Below are positions 1 through 11,233 of a stretch of 64,000 nt of DNA, in pieces. The position numbers and the translations under genes are program-made. A model generated the notes under the pieces. That model was given only the letters and a program-made list of their open reading frames with translations. It did no database searches and had not been told where the DNA came from. Numbering within the stretch: position 1 is the stretch's first letter; the number at the start of each line of letters is the position of its first letter. Source of the stretch: Aeromicrobium sp. Root236 (GTDB taxonomy: Bacteria > Actinomycetota > Actinomycetes > Propionibacteriales > Nocardioidaceae); contig NZ_LMIS01000001.1 of assembly GCF_001428805.1 (NCBI RefSeq), positions 1,238,529-1,302,528 of the forward strand, written 5' to 3'.

Positions 1-570
1 GAGGTAGGCGCCGGAGCTGACGTCCCCCGAGCCGACGTTGAGGGCGTAGCCGGTGATCATCGCGGTGGCCGCCACGACGACGTTGAGCAGCAGGCCGACC
101 GCCGTGGCCGCGACGAGCCGCGGAGCCACGAGCCGCCGGATCGGGTCGAGGCCCATGACCCGCATCGCGTCGACCTCCTCACGCACGGTCTGCGACCCGA
201 GCGCGGCACACATCGCCGAGCCGACGGCGCCGGCCATCAGCAGCGAGGTGACGAGCGGTGCACCCTGGCGCAGCACGCCGATGCCGTTGACCGCCCCGGT
301 GAACGACACCGCGCCGATCTGCTGGGCGATCGCGCCGACCTGGATCGCGACGATGACCCCGAACGGGATCGCCACGAGGATCGTGGGGAGCAGCGCCACG
401 CGGGTCATGAACCACGCCTGCTCGAAGAACTCGTGCCACGAGAAGCGCCCCCGCACGATGTCTCCGAGGGCGTACCGGCCGGCCTTGAACCCCAGCGCGA
501 TCATCGACCCGAACGTCTCGAGGCCGTCGTTGACCGTCGTACGCGCGCGGGTCAGCACCGGGATGGACAC
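1..570 (-). CDS. YrbE/MlaE-type ABC transporter permease (partial)
   Basis: This is the N-terminal 190 codons of an integral membrane permease of the MlaE/YrbE family; the 3' end lies beyond the left edge. Such proteins form the membrane channel of Mce lipid-import systems. The translation has a long hydrophobic helix around residues 50-75 (LLPTILVAIPFGVIVAIQVG). It also has the family's cytoplasmic coupling segment (REEVDAMRVMGLDPIRRL), followed by another hydrophobic stretch. The GTG start at 570 is chosen because the upstream SCP2 gene stops two bases earlier, so the two are probably co-transcribed and coupled. The yrbEA and yrbEB paralogues cannot be told apart from this fragment. Confidence 0.88.
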   Translation of the reverse strand, partial: MSIPVLTRARTTVNDGLETFGSMIALGFKAGRYALGDIVRGRFSWHEFFEQAWFMTRVALLPTILVAIPFGVIVAIQVGAIAQQIGAVSFTGAVNGIGVLRQGAPLVTSLLMAGAVGSAMCAALGSQTVREEVDAMRVMGLDPIRRLVAPRLVAATAVGLLLNVVVAATAMITGYALNVGSGDVSSGAYL

Positions 571-572
571 GA

Positions 573-1505
573 TCAGCCCTTCGCCGACGGGATGCGTACG
601 GCCGAGCTCAGGGCGAGCGCGGCGCTGAGGTCGCCCTTGACCTTGAGCGAGCCCTTCATGAACGCCATCGTCGGGTTGAGGTTGCCGGTGGCGAGCTTGA
701 GGAACTCCGCGCCGCCCAGGGCGATCGTCACGCTCCGCTTGCCCTCGCCGTCGGGGGTCACGGTGCACACGCCGTGGTCGATCTCGACGAGGTAGCGGTC
801 GTCCTCGCCGGCTCCGCCGCCGATCTTGAAGCACGCGGCGAGGCGGAGCTTCGCGGATCGCCGCTCGTCGAGGTACTCGGGGAACCTCCGGAAGATCTCG
901 TCGAGCACCACTGGACGGAAGCCGCCCTTCATGACCTCGCGGAGGTGCGCATCCTTGGCCTTGGAGATCACGCCGGCGACCTCGACCGCGTCGAGCGTCG
1001 TCGGGTCGACCGCCACGCCGTCCGTGCCCGGCACCCGGAACACGCCGCCGACCTGCAGTGCGAGGTCCTCGTCACCCACGACGCGGATGTCGCCCGCGAG
1101 CACCAGGAGCGCGGCGCTGGCCGTACCCGACAGGAGGCGCAGGAACGTGATGGCGTCGGTCGAGATCGTCAGGTCCGGCTCGTCGGTGCCGGCCGGCTCG
1201 ACGTCGACCGCCCCGCCGGCGAACCTCGCGTCGTACGCCTCGTCGACGGCCTTGCCGCGCCGCACCACGAAACGTACGAGGCCCGAGACCGCTGCGAGGC
1301 GTTCGGGCACCGCGAACTCGCCGAACCGGCCGAAGCCCGCCTCGAGCGCGGCCTCCCGGATCGCGTCGTCGTCGATCAGCGCCCGCAGCTCGCGGTCGGG
1401 CGTCTCGGCGACCATGCGGGCGATCTCCTCGGCGTCGACACCGGCGAAGTGCGTGCCGAGGTCGGCCGGCGCGATGCCGTCGAGCCAGTCGCGAAGATCG
1501 CCCAT
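573..1505 (-). CDS. SCP2 sterol-binding domain protein (310 aa)
   Basis: This is a cytoplasmic protein with a C-terminal SCP2-like lipid-binding fold at about residues 200-305 (YLVEIDHGVCTV, then FLKLATGNLNPTMAFMKG). A second, more divergent SCP2-like segment lies at about residues 75-145. SCP2 proteins bind sterols, fatty acids or acyl-CoA in a hydrophobic tunnel. It sits two bases upstream of a YrbE permease, which fits intracellular handling of lipid imported by an Mce system. The ATG is preceded by a GGAGG-like element. Its promoter region holds the palindrome at 1525-1540, so it is probably controlled by the divergent TetR gene. The lipid ligand cannot be inferred. Confidence 0.85.
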   Translation of the reverse strand: MGDLRDWLDGIAPADLGTHFAGVDAEEIARMVAETPDRELRALIDDDAIREAALEAGFGRFGEFAVPERLAAVSGLVRFVVRRGKAVDEAYDARFAGGAVDVEPAGTDEPDLTISTDAITFLRLLSGTASAALLVLAGDIRVVGDEDLALQVGGVFRVPGTDGVAVDPTTLDAVEVAGVISKAKDAHLREVMKGGFRPVVLDEIFRRFPEYLDERRSAKLRLAACFKIGGGAGEDDRYLVEIDHGVCTVTPDGEGKRSVTIALGGAEFLKLATGNLNPTMAFMKGSLKVKGDLSAALALSSAVRIPSAKG

Positions 1506-1524
1506 CGCCGTGCCTCCTGGTTTT

Positions 1525-1540
1525 CCTACCGTGCGGTAGG
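1525..1540. promoter_or_regulatory. Operator-like palindrome between SCP2 operon and TetR gene
   Basis: CCTACCG-TG-CGGTAGG is a perfect inverted repeat with 7-bp arms in the 88-bp divergent intergenic region. Size and position suit a TetR dimer. It lies 19 bp upstream of the SCP2 ATG, so binding would block that promoter and probably also autoregulate tetR. The assignment is inference from position. Confidence 0.6.
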
Positions 1541-1593
1541 ATCTGGCTCACCGTAGTGACCCGAGTCACACCTGTCAACGAGCGGAGGACCGC

Positions 1594-2244
1594 ATGGCTA
1601 CCCCGACGGCGACGCCGACAGCCGGCAGCCGTGCGGCCCATCTGGGTCCCGAACGTCGCCGCCCGCTCGTGCTCGACGCGGCCCTGGCGGTGTGGATGGA
1701 GCACGGCTACCGGCGTACGACGATGGCCCTGATCGCGAGCGAGGCCAAGGTCAGCAAGCCGGTCCTCTACGCCTGCTACGCCGACAAGCACGAGGTGCTG
1801 CTGGCCCTGCTCGACCGGGAGGAGCAGCGATTGATCGACGCGGCACAGCGCGCCCTGCCCGACGAGCTCGACATCGACAACATCGAGCAGGTCGTGCAGT
1901 CGGCCTACGAGGCGTTCTTCACCGCGGCGGTCGACTACCCCGCCTCGTGGCGGGTCGTCTTCGAGGCCCAGCAGCTCGTCAACGACGAGATCGCCGCCCG
2001 TATCCGCCGCGGTCGCACGCTGATCGGCGAGCAGCTGGCTGCACTCGTGTCGCACTACTTCGCGTCGGTGGCCGAGCCCCTCAGCGAGCGCGAGGCGCGG
2101 CTGATCGCCGAGAACATGCTGGCGCTCGGCGAGAGCAATGCCGCGCTGCTGCTGCGCGACCACGGGGACACCTGGACGATCGGCGAGCTGGCGACCTCGG
2201 TCGCCCGGTTCGTGCTCCGGGGCTGGCCCGTCAGCGGGGCCTGA
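1594..2244 (+). CDS. TetR-family transcriptional regulator (216 aa)
   Basis: This is a helix-turn-helix repressor. The TetR N-terminal signature is at about residues 28-72 (AVWMEHGYRRTTMALIASEA, then KPVLYACYADKHEVL). The C-terminal half is an all-helical ligand and dimer domain. The start ATG follows a GGAGG ribosome-binding site. It is divergent from the SCP2/yrbE operon with a 7-bp-arm palindrome between them, so a role as local repressor of lipid uptake genes is likely. The last 14 bases overlap the 3' end of the convergent prmC gene. The effector is unknown; fatty-acyl or sterol derivatives are plausible from context. Confidence 0.88.
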   Translation: MATPTATPTAGSRAAHLGPERRRPLVLDAALAVWMEHGYRRTTMALIASEAKVSKPVLYACYADKHEVLLALLDREEQRLIDAAQRALPDELDIDNIEQVVQSAYEAFFTAAVDYPASWRVVFEAQQLVNDEIAARIRRGRTLIGEQLAALVSHYFASVAEPLSEREARLIAENMLALGESNAALLLRDHGDTWTIGELATSVARFVLRGWPVSGA

Positions 2245-3079
2245 CGGCTGTCACGTAGCGCGGGCGACGCGCGAGGTCGAGGTTGTCCTGCACGCCGTTC
2301 CAGCGGGCCCTGAACACCTCTGGCGCGGACTCGCCCTGCACGTCCGCGTGCTCGGCGCCGACGACGCCGCCGGGCTTGAGCAGGCGCCAGGCGACCTGCT
2401 CCACGACCCGCATGGCATCGAGTCCGTCATCGCCCGACCAGAGGGCCAGCGCGGGGTCGTGGTCGCGAGCCTCGGGCGCCACGCTCTCCCAGGCGTCCAA
2501 GGGTATGTAGGGCGGGTTGGCCACGACGACGTCGACCGTGCCGTCCAGGTCGGCGAACGCATCGGCCATGTCGCCGAGCCGCAGGTCGACGCCCGTGCCG
2601 GCGAGGTTGCGCTGCGCCCACTCGTACGCCTTCTCGTCCAGCTCGACGGCGTGCACGGAGGCGCCGGGCACCTCGTGGACCACCGAGAGCGCGATGGCAC
2701 CTGCGCCGGCGCACAGCTCGACGACGACCGGCGCGGGCAGCGCCTTGGCGTGGTCGATGGCCCAGCCGGCGAGCACCTCGGTCTCGGGCCGCGGCACGAA
2801 CACGCCGGGCCCGACCTCGACGTCGACGTAGCGGAACCCGGTCGAACCCGTCAGGTGCTGCAGCGGGAAGCGCCGGGCACGGGCGTCCACGAGCTCGAGG
2901 AACGTCTCCTGCTGGAGCGGGTTGGGCTTGGCGCGGGTGATCAACGACGAGCGCGGCACGCCGGTGACGTGGCTCAGCAGGGTCTCGGCGTCGTGGCGCG
3001 GCGAGCTGACGCCTGCCGCCTCCAGCCGATCGGTCGCTTCGGTCAGCAACCGCTCGGCCAGAGTACGTACGCCGGTCAT
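2231..3079 (-). CDS. prmC: Peptide chain release factor N5-glutamine methyltransferase
   Basis: PrmC (HemK) methylates the glutamine of the GGQ motif of class I release factors, using S-adenosylmethionine. The 282-residue product has the N-terminal helical RF-binding domain, including the RFPLQHLTG segment. A Rossmann methyltransferase domain follows, with SAM loop [12 protein letters not shown] and the diagnostic catalytic motif NPPYIP. Its ATG overlaps the stop of prfA by four bases, so the enzyme is coupled to its substrate. The 3' end overlaps the convergent tetR gene by 14 bp. Confidence 0.96.
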   Translation of the reverse strand: MTGVRTLAERLLTEATDRLEAAGVSSPRHDAETLLSHVTGVPRSSLITRAKPNPLQQETFLELVDARARRFPLQHLTGSTGFRYVDVEVGPGVFVPRPETEVLAGWAIDHAKALPAPVVVELCAGAGAIALSVVHEVPGASVHAVELDEKAYEWAQRNLAGTGVDLRLGDMADAFADLDGTVDVVVANPPYIPLDAWESVAPEARDHDPALALWSGDDGLDAMRVVEQVAWRLLKPGGVVGAEHADVQGESAPEVFRARWNGVQDNLDLARRPRYVTAVRPR

Positions 3080-4155
3080 TCCCCGGACTCGACGGCGGCG
3101 AGGCGGTCGGCGAGCTCGGCGTCGACGAGCGACTTGATGACGTCGTCGAGGGCCCCGTCCATGACCTGGTCGAGGTTGTACGCCTTGTAGCCCGTGCGGT
3201 GGTCGGAGATGCGGTTCTCGGGGAAGTTGTAGGTGCGGATGCGCTCCGAGCGGTCGACCGTGCGGATCTGCGACTTGCGCGCGTCGGACGCCTCGGCGTC
3301 GGCGGCGGCCTGCGCGGCCTCGAGGAGCCGGGCCCGCAGGATGCGCATCGCCTGCTCCTTGTTCTGCAGCTGGCTCTTCTCGTTCTGGCAGCTGGCGACG
3401 ATGCCGGTGGGCAGGTGCGTGATGCGCACGGCTGAGTCGGTCGTGTTGACGCTCTGACCGCCGGGACCCGACGAGCGGTAGACGTCGATGCGCAGGTCGC
3501 TGTCGTGGATCTCGATGTCGATGTCCTCGGCCTCAGCCAGCACCAGGACGCCGGCCGCCGACGTGTGGATGCGGCCCTGCGACTCGGTCACCGGGACGCG
3601 CTGCACGCGGTGCACGCCGCCCTCGAACTTCAGCAGCGCGTGCGGCGCCTCGCCGGGCTCGGGCGTGCCCTTGGCCTTGACCGCCATCGTGACGGACTTG
3701 AAGCCGCCCAGCGCCGACTCGGTCGCGTCGATGATCTCGGTCTTCCAGCCGCGGTGCTCGGCGTAGCGGGTGTACATGCGCAGCAGGTCGCCGGCGAACA
3801 GCGCCGACTCCTCGCCGCCCTCGCCGCCCTTGATCTCCATGATGACGTCCTTGGAGTCAGCCGGGTCGCGAGGCACGAGGAGGCGCTGCAGCCGCTCGCT
3901 CAGCTCGTGCAGGCGCGGCTCAAGCGTCTCGATCTCGGCGGCGAACGAGTCGTCCTCGGCCGCCAGCTCACGCGCGGCCTCAAGGTCGTCGGTGACCTGC
4001 TGGTAGTCGCGGTACGTCTTGACGATCGCGGTCAGCTCGGCGTAGCGCTGCCCCAGCTTCTTGGCCAGCCCCTGGTCGGAGTGCACCGCGGGGTCGGACA
4101 TGCGGACCTCGAGCTCGGCATGCTCGGCGACGAGCGTGTCGACGGCTTCGAACAC
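3076..4155 (-). CDS. prfA: Peptide chain release factor 1
   Basis: RF1 recognises UAA and UAG in the ribosomal A site and triggers peptide release. The 359-residue product has normal length. It contains the catalytic GGQ loop ([18 protein letters not shown]) that contacts the peptidyl-transferase centre, and the stop-codon recognition domain before it. The start is GTG at 4155, behind GAGGAG. prmC overlaps its stop by four bases. A GC hairpin at 4199-4237 separates it from rpmE, so the pair may have partly independent transcription. Confidence 0.97.
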   Translation of the reverse strand: MFEAVDTLVAEHAELEVRMSDPAVHSDQGLAKKLGQRYAELTAIVKTYRDYQQVTDDLEAARELAAEDDSFAAEIETLEPRLHELSERLQRLLVPRDPADSKDVIMEIKGGEGGEESALFAGDLLRMYTRYAEHRGWKTEIIDATESALGGFKSVTMAVKAKGTPEPGEAPHALLKFEGGVHRVQRVPVTESQGRIHTSAAGVLVLAEAEDIDIEIHDSDLRIDVYRSSGPGGQSVNTTDSAVRITHLPTGIVASCQNEKSQLQNKEQAMRILRARLLEAAQAAADAEASDARKSQIRTVDRSERIRTYNFPENRISDHRTGYKAYNLDQVMDGALDDVIKSLVDAELADRLAAVESGE

Positions 4156-4198
4156 GATGGCTCCTCAGGCTCGGTGCGGACGGGTGCGGACACGACAA

Positions 4199-4237
4199 CG
4201 GCACCGACCCGCACGGCGTGCGTACGGGTCGGTGCCG
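4199..4237 (-). terminator. GC-rich hairpin downstream of rpmE
   Basis: A perfect 13-bp inverted repeat (arms 4199-4211 and 4225-4237, 13-nt loop) starts nine bases after the rpmE stop codon. There is no good U-tract, as is common for actinobacterial terminators, so it may attenuate rather than fully stop transcription into prfA. Confidence 0.6.
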
Positions 4238-4245
4238 GAGTGGAG

Positions 4246-4467
4246 CTACTTGCTCTCGGTCGTCTTCTTGGCGTAGCGCTTCTCGAAGCGGGCGACGCGG
4301 CCGCCGGTGTCGAGGATCTTCTGCTTGCCGGTGTAGAACGGGTGGCACGCGGCGCACACGTCGGCACGGAGCGTGCCGTCGGTGGCGGTGCTACGGGTCG
4401 TGAACGAGTTGCCACAGGTACAGGTGACCTGGGTCTCGACGTACTCGGGGTGGATGCCTTGCTTCAT
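4246..4467 (-). CDS. rpmE: 50S ribosomal protein L31 (zinc-binding form)
   Basis: bL31 of the large subunit, 73 residues. The start ATG at 4467 (MKQGIHPEY) is chosen over an in-frame codon 60 bases upstream, because it has the conserved N-terminus and an AGAGGA ribosome-binding site. The C+ form is indicated by CTCG near residue 16 and the later [10 protein letters not shown], which together make a zinc ribbon. Genes of this form are normally replaced by a C- paralogue under zinc starvation; no such paralogue is in this window. Confidence 0.96.
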   Translation of the reverse strand: MKQGIHPEYVETQVTCTCGNSFTTRSTATDGTLRADVCAACHPFYTGKQKILDTGGRVARFEKRYAKKTTESK

Positions 4468-4536
4468 GATGTCCTCTCGGCGGTCGCTGGGTCGTACCGC
4501 GGGTTGCGATCCGTGAACCAGAACCAAGGATTGATT

Positions 4537-4550
4537 CTGCCAGTTGGCAG
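4537..4550. promoter_or_regulatory. Palindrome upstream of rpmE
   Basis: CTGCCA-GT-TGGCAG is a perfect palindrome with 6-bp arms, about 70 bp upstream of the rpmE start and next to the TA-rich segment TATAAGGAAATC. It could be an operator for rpmE. It does not resemble a Zur box. No regulator is identified. Confidence 0.3.
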
Positions 4551-4576
4551 TACGTATAAGGAAATCGAGGGCGGAT

Positions 4577-5065
4577 CTATTCCGCCGGGAGCAGCGCCTC
4601 GATGTCGTCCTTGATGTCCTCGGGCGCCGTGGTCGAGCCGTAGCGCTTGACGACCTCGCCCTCGGCGTTGATCAGGAACTTGGTGAAGTTCCACTTGATC
4701 TTGGTGCTGCCGAGCACGCCGGACTTCTCGGACTTGAGCCACTGGTAGAGCGGGTGGGCGTTGTCGCCGTTGACCTCGATCTCGGAGAACAGCGGGAACG
4801 TCACCCCGAAGTTGCGCTCGCAGAACACCGCGGTGTCCTCGTCGGACTCGGGGTTCTGGTGGCCGAACTGGTCGCACGGGAAGCCGAGCACGACCAGGCC
4901 GCGGTCGACATACTCCTGGTAGACCTTCTCGAGTCCCTTGAACTGCGGGGTGAAGCCGCACTGCGTGGCGGTGTTGACCACCAGCAGGACCTTCCCCTTG
5001 TAGTCGGCGAGCAGGCGCTCGGTGCCGTCGATCGCCGTCGCGGAGAAGTCGTATGCAGTCGTCAT
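4577..5065 (-). CDS. Thioredoxin-dependent (cysteine) glutathione peroxidase
   Basis: This is a 162-residue cytoplasmic thiol peroxidase of the glutathione peroxidase family, reducing hydrogen peroxide and lipid hydroperoxides. The peroxidatic cysteine is Cys36 in [10 protein letters not shown]. The catalytic Trp/Asn motif KWNFTKF lies near residue 130. Cys82 in AVFCERNF sits where the resolving cysteine lies in plant-type enzymes, so thioredoxin rather than glutathione is the probable reductant; actinobacteria lack glutathione. The start MTTAYDF at 5065 is chosen over upstream in-frame codons that encode low-complexity sequence. It is inserted between rpmE and rho. Confidence 0.9.
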   Translation of the reverse strand: MTTAYDFSATAIDGTERLLADYKGKVLLVVNTATQCGFTPQFKGLEKVYQEYVDRGLVVLGFPCDQFGHQNPESDEDTAVFCERNFGVTFPLFSEIEVNGDNAHPLYQWLKSEKSGVLGSTKIKWNFTKFLINAEGEVVKRYGSTTAPEDIKDDIEALLPAE

Positions 5066-5117
5066 GGCGCCAACTCTAGTTGCGACTGATAACGACGGCC
5101 GGGTGAGTCCGCGAACG

Positions 5118-5151
5118 CCGAAGGGCCCGAGGTCTCCCCCGGGCCCTTCGG
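5118..5151 (-). terminator. Hairpin downstream of rho
   Basis: A perfect 12-bp GC-rich inverted repeat (5118-5129 and 5140-5151, 10-nt loop) begins 13 bases after the rho stop. No U-tract follows on the minus strand. It is most likely the rho transcript terminator or a 3'-end stabiliser. Confidence 0.65.
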
Positions 5152-5163
5152 ACGTACGGCTGA

Positions 5164-7041
<1,878 letters not shown>

Positions 7042-7243
7042 GTAGGTTCCTTTGGATGAGGCCACAAGGCCTAATGCCCGGATCGATCCGGATCGCATGA
7101 AAGGCTTGCCCGTATCCGACGGGCGACTTGAATGGCACTGCTACTTGTCACTGTCGGGGAGTTTCGCACTCGACTCCGACTCGTCCACTGTAACACCAGA
7201 GGGTCATCCCGCATTCCGCTCGGGTTCATGTCACAGGGACTTC
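7042..7243 (-). other. rho leader / thrB-rho intergenic region
   Basis: These are 202 bp between thrB and rho, the probable rho promoter and 5' leader. The only structure seen is a 6-bp hairpin at 7108-7124 (GCCCGT / ACGGGC). A weak TACAGT-like -10 lies at 7192-7187 on the minus strand. rho is autogenously attenuated in other bacteria, but no leader peptide is convincing here. Confidence 0.35.
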
Positions 7244-8122
7244 TCAGAGCGTGCGCGCACCCTCGGTGTCGACGTCCAGCTCGAGCACGGACCAGCCCTC
7301 CGGCGCCCGGTCAGCGACGCCCCTGGCGAACGACAGGACGGTCGGCCCGGCGCCCGAGATGATCGTGGGGATGCCCTCCACCCGCAGCTGGCGCAGCAGC
7401 TTGTAGGACTCGGGCATCGCGTCGGAGCGGTACGTCTGGTGGATCCGGTCCTCGGTGGCCCAGATGAGTCGCTCGGGCGCCACGGTGAGGGCGGCGACGA
7501 GCAGCGCGGCGCGGCCGGCGTTGACCGCGGCGTCGGCGTGAGGGACGGTCTCGGGCAGCAGGCCGCGCGCCTTCTCGGTCGACACCGCCTCGCTGGGCAC
7601 GAACGCCGTGACCTCGACCGACGTGTCGAGCCGCTGCACCTCGGCGGCGGCTCCGTCGATCCAGGCGATCGTCAGGCCGCCGAACATCGCGGCGGCGACG
7701 TTGTCGGGATGGCCCTCGAGGCCGACTGCGAGCTGGTAGGCCGCGCGGTCGTCGAGACGGGAGGCGCTGCCCTCGACGAGCGCCCGGGCCAGGGCGATGC
7801 CGCCGACGATCGCCGCGGCCGACGAGCCCAGGCCGCGGCCGTGCGGGATCGCGTTGGCGCACTCGAGCCGCAGTCCTGTCGGCCGTTCGCCGAGGAGGTC
7901 GAACGTCGCGGTCATCGCCGTGACCACCAGGTGATCGCTGGTCCTCGGGACGTCCCGCTCCCCCTCGCCGGTGACCTCGATCTCGAGCCCAGGCGCGTCG
8001 AGGACCTCGGCGGTGATCTCGTCGTACAGCGTCAGCGCCAGGCCCAGGGCGTCGAAGCCCGGACCCAGGTTGGCGCTCGAGGCCGGCGTGCGTACGGTGA
8101 CCGGGCCCTTGACGAACGTCAT
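7244..8122 (-). CDS. thrB: Homoserine kinase
   Basis: ThrB phosphorylates L-homoserine with ATP, the penultimate step of threonine synthesis. The 292-residue protein is a GHMP kinase. Its substrate loop [16 protein letters not shown] is at the N-terminus, the ATP loop [16 protein letters not shown] at about residues 90-105, and the C-terminal GHMP motif is ISGAGPTVL. The ATG overlaps the thrC stop by four bases, making a coupled hom-thrC-thrB operon. The order hom-thrC-thrB-rho is conserved in actinobacteria. Confidence 0.97.
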   Translation of the reverse strand: MTFVKGPVTVRTPASSANLGPGFDALGLALTLYDEITAEVLDAPGLEIEVTGEGERDVPRTSDHLVVTAMTATFDLLGERPTGLRLECANAIPHGRGLGSSAAAIVGGIALARALVEGSASRLDDRAAYQLAVGLEGHPDNVAAAMFGGLTIAWIDGAAAEVQRLDTSVEVTAFVPSEAVSTEKARGLLPETVPHADAAVNAGRAALLVAALTVAPERLIWATEDRIHQTYRSDAMPESYKLLRQLRVEGIPTIISGAGPTVLSFARGVADRAPEGWSVLELDVDTEGARTL

Positions 8123-9177
8123 ACGAGGCCGGCGACCTCGGCCGCCGCGTGCACGTCGACGTCGATGACCGAGTCGACGATCGAGTCGACGCCCGACAGG
8201 GCGGTCTCGGTGTCCTTGAGGCCGTGACCCGTCACGGTGATGGCGATGACCGAGCCGGGCTCGACCGAGGCGGCGGACTTGAGCAGCCCGGCGACACCGG
8301 CGGCCGAGGCGGGCTCGACGAAGACACCCTCACGCGAGGCCAGCTCGTGCTGGGCGCTGAGGATCTCCTGGTCGGTGACCGCCTCGATGCGGCCTCGCGA
8401 GTCGTCACGTGCGGCGACGGCGAGCTGCCACGACGCGGGGTTGCCGACGCGGATCGCAGTGGCGAGCGTCTCGGGGTGCTCGACGGGGTGACCCAGCACG
8501 ATCGGCGCGGACCCCTCGGCCTGGAAGCCCCACATCGCCGGTGTCTTGCTGGCGATGCCGGCGTCGGCGTACTCCTGGTAGCCCAGCCAGTAGGCCGAGA
8601 TGTTGCCGGCGTTGCCGACCGGCAGGATGTGCAGGTCGGGCGCCTGGCCGAGTGCGTCGACGATCTCGAACGACGCGGTCTTCTGGCCCTGCAGGCGTAC
8701 GGGGTTGACCGAGTTGACGAGGGCGACCGGATATTGCTCGGCGAGGTCGCGGGCCACCTGGAGGCACTGGTCGAAACCGCCGCGCAGCTGGATCACGGAG
8801 GCGCCGTGCATGACCGCCTGGGCCATCTTGCCGGCGGCGATCTTGCCGTGCGGGACCAGGACGATCGGGGTCAGCCCGGCGCGCGCGGCGTACGCCGTCA
8901 TCGACGCCGAGGTGTTGCCGGTCGACGCGCAGACGACGGCCTTGGCGCCCTCGCCGGCCGCGACCGAGATCGCGGCCGTCATGCCGCGGTCCTTGAACGA
9001 CCCGGTGGGGTTGTCGCCCTCGACCTTGAGCCACACGTCGCCACGGACGATGCCCGACAGCCAGGCGGAGTGCACGAGCGGGGTGCCGCCCTCGCCGAGG
9101 GTGATGACGGGGGTCTCGGGGGTGACCGGGAGCCACTCGCGATACTCCTCGATCACGCCACGCCACAGGTGAGCCAT
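8119..9177 (-). CDS. thrC: Threonine synthase
   Basis: This PLP enzyme converts O-phosphohomoserine to threonine. At 352 residues it has the short actinobacterial length. The PLP lysine is Lys62 in [12 protein letters not shown], and the phosphate-binding loop is [15 protein letters not shown]. It overlaps the hom stop by one base (TGATG) and thrB by four, so stoichiometric expression is expected. No regulatory ACT domain is present; feedback control resides in Hom. Confidence 0.97.
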   Translation of the reverse strand: MAHLWRGVIEEYREWLPVTPETPVITLGEGGTPLVHSAWLSGIVRGDVWLKVEGDNPTGSFKDRGMTAAISVAAGEGAKAVVCASTGNTSASMTAYAARAGLTPIVLVPHGKIAAGKMAQAVMHGASVIQLRGGFDQCLQVARDLAEQYPVALVNSVNPVRLQGQKTASFEIVDALGQAPDLHILPVGNAGNISAYWLGYQEYADAGIASKTPAMWGFQAEGSAPIVLGHPVEHPETLATAIRVGNPASWQLAVAARDDSRGRIEAVTDQEILSAQHELASREGVFVEPASAAGVAGLLKSAASVEPGSVIAITVTGHGLKDTETALSGVDSIVDSVIDVDVHAAAEVAGLV

Positions 9178-10511
9178 CAGGATCCTCCCTCGACGCGCAT
9201 CACCGATGTCACGTCACGAACCATGTCGAGGCCTCGCAGCGAGGCCACGGTCGCCGACAGCGCCGCGTCGTCGGCCTCGTGCGTCACGATCACGAGCTGG
9301 GCGTCGTCGCCGCTGCCCTCCTGGCGGACCGTGCGGATCGAGACGTCGAACTCGGCGAACGCGCTCGCGACCGACGCCAGCACGCCCGCGCGGTCGTCGA
9401 CGTCAATCGACACGTGGTAGCGGGTGCGCGCCCGGCCGATGTCGAGCACCTCGAGCTGCGCGTGGGTCGACTCCCCGGGGCCGAAGACGTTGCTGCGCCG
9501 GTTGCGGGCGACCGACACGACGTCGCCGAGCACGGCGCTCGCGGTGGGTGCTCCGCCCGCGCCCGGGCCGTAGAACATGAGCTGGCCGGCGGCCTCGCTC
9601 TCGACGAACACCGCGTTGTAGGCGCCGTGGACGCTCGCGAGCGGGTGCGAGAGCGGGATCATCGCGGGGTGCACCCGGGCCGAGACCGCGGGACCGTCGG
9701 GGGTCTCACGCTTCTCACAGATCGCGAGGAGCTTGACGACGCAGCCCATCTCGGCTGCCGAACGTACGTCCGCCGCGGTGACCTCGCTGATGCCCTCGCG
9801 GTGCACGTCGCCGATCGTGACGCGGGTGTGGAACGCCAGGCCGGCGAGGATCGCGGCCTTGGACGCTGCGTCGAAGCCCTCGATGTCGGCGGTCGGGTCG
9901 GCCTCGGCATAGCCGAGCCGCTGGGCCTCGTCGAGCGCCTCGGAGAAGCCCTGACCGGTGGTCGTCATGGCATCGAGGATGAAGTTGGTGGTGCCGTTGA
10001 CGATGCCGAGCACGCGCTGCACCCGGTCGCCGGCGAGCGACTCGCGCAGGGGCCGAACGATGGGGATCGCGCCGGCGACCGCGGCCTCGAAGTAGAGGTC
10101 TCGCTCGGCCTTGTGCGCCGCTTCGAACAGCGTCGCGCCGTCCTCGGCCAGCAGCGCCTTGTTGGCGGTGACCACGGAGGCGCCGTTGTCGAGGGCCGAC
10201 AGGATCAGCTCACGCGCCGGCTCGATGCCGCCGATGACCTCGATCACGACGTCGATGTCGCCGCGGGACACGAGTCCGGCCGCATCGGTCGTGAAGAGCT
10301 CCCCGGGTACGTCGAGGTCGCGCTCACGGCCGAGCCGGCGTACGGCGATGCCGGCCAGCTCGAGCGGGGCGCCGACGCGCTGGGCCAGCTCCTCGGAGTC
10401 GCTGGTGAGCAACCGGGCTACTTCCGTGCCGACGACTCCGCAGCCCAGCAGGGCGACGCGGAGCGGGCGACCGGGGGACCACGAGACAGGGTCCGACGAC
10501 GAGGGGCTCAC
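9177..10511 (-). CDS. hom: Homoserine dehydrogenase
   Basis: Hom reduces aspartate semialdehyde to homoserine with NAD(P)H, committing carbon to threonine, methionine and isoleucine. The 444-residue product has the NAD(P) loop [12 protein letters not shown], the catalytic domain with [11 protein letters not shown] and a C-terminal ACT domain (about residues 365-435, [20 protein letters not shown]) for threonine feedback. The start is GTG at 10511. A TATACC -10-like hexamer at 10525-10520 would put the transcription start almost on the GTG, so the message is probably leaderless. The usual neighbour lysA is displaced about 5 kb upstream by an inserted block. Confidence 0.96.
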   Translation of the reverse strand: MSPSSSDPVSWSPGRPLRVALLGCGVVGTEVARLLTSDSEELAQRVGAPLELAGIAVRRLGRERDLDVPGELFTTDAAGLVSRGDIDVVIEVIGGIEPARELILSALDNGASVVTANKALLAEDGATLFEAAHKAERDLYFEAAVAGAIPIVRPLRESLAGDRVQRVLGIVNGTTNFILDAMTTTGQGFSEALDEAQRLGYAEADPTADIEGFDAASKAAILAGLAFHTRVTIGDVHREGISEVTAADVRSAAEMGCVVKLLAICEKRETPDGPAVSARVHPAMIPLSHPLASVHGAYNAVFVESEAAGQLMFYGPGAGGAPTASAVLGDVVSVARNRRSNVFGPGESTHAQLEVLDIGRARTRYHVSIDVDDRAGVLASVASAFAEFDVSIRTVRQEGSGDDAQLVIVTHEADDAALSATVASLRGLDMVRDVTSVMRVEGGS

Positions 10512-10669
10512 CGGTCAAGGGTATAGGCGCCTGACCCCCGGGCATGACACGGTTCGCGGAATGAGCAGTCCACGAGGGGTGCGTCACCATAGCCCCGGAG
10601 GGCCGTCGATCGTTGAAGGGACGAACCCCCGCAGCACCGTCGCGTGCCCAAGAGAAGAGTCAGGTTTTC

Positions 10670-11233
10670 ATGAAGCGCAGGACCCGTTCCGCCCTCAAGC
10701 AGCGCGCTGCCATCGCCATCGGCGTCGTGGCGAGCTTGATCGCCGTGGTGTCCGTCGTGATGATCCTGCGCGGTGACAGCGATCCGGCAACCGCCTCCGA
10801 CACCAACTCCGACGGGGTCAGCGGTGGGACGAGCGACTACGGCAGCGGCTCGTCCTCGGCCGACGACGAGAAGTCCTCAGGCAGCGGGGTCAAGAAGGTG
10901 GGCTCGAAGGACGACCCGTTCGCCGCGCTGCCCGATCCGTACGCCTCGTCGCACGGCACCAACAAGCTCTACAACGTCGTCATGACCCTCACCTCGGACG
11001 GCGCCATCAACGAGGGTCACGACTACCGCGACGGCAAGAGGGCCGGCACGCAGGTCGCCAACAAGTCGATCACGATCACGCGTACGGTGCGCGGTCCCCT
11101 GCCGGTCGGCCGCATCGGTGGGCAGGTGCTGTCCACCGCGACGTACGTGACGTGCACCGTGACGATCGACGGCACCGTCGTGAGCAGGCGCACCGCCCAC
11201 AAGCCCGGCTACGTGGCGGTCTGCGTCGGCTGA
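10670..11233 (+). CDS. Membrane-anchored extracellular protein of unknown function (187 aa)
   Basis: The start ATG (MKRRTRSALKQ) at 10670 is preferred over an in-frame codon 57 bases upstream, because it has an AGAAGAG ribosome-binding site and a classical export signal. The signal is a basic N-terminus followed by one hydrophobic helix at about residues 13-33 (IAIGVVASLIAVVSVVMIL). A 50-residue Ser/Gly/Asp-rich linker and a compact C-terminal domain follow, with repeated Thr/Val strands and two cysteines (VTCTV, AVCVG) that may form a disulfide. No known family is recognised. The final 25 bp overlap the convergent MFS gene. It starts the block inserted between hom and lysA. Confidence 0.7.
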   Translation: MKRRTRSALKQRAAIAIGVVASLIAVVSVVMILRGDSDPATASDTNSDGVSGGTSDYGSGSSSADDEKSSGSGVKKVGSKDDPFAALPDPYASSHGTNKLYNVVMTLTSDGAINEGHDYRDGKRAGTQVANKSITITRTVRGPLPVGRIGGQVLSTATYVTCTVTIDGTVVSRRTAHKPGYVAVCVG

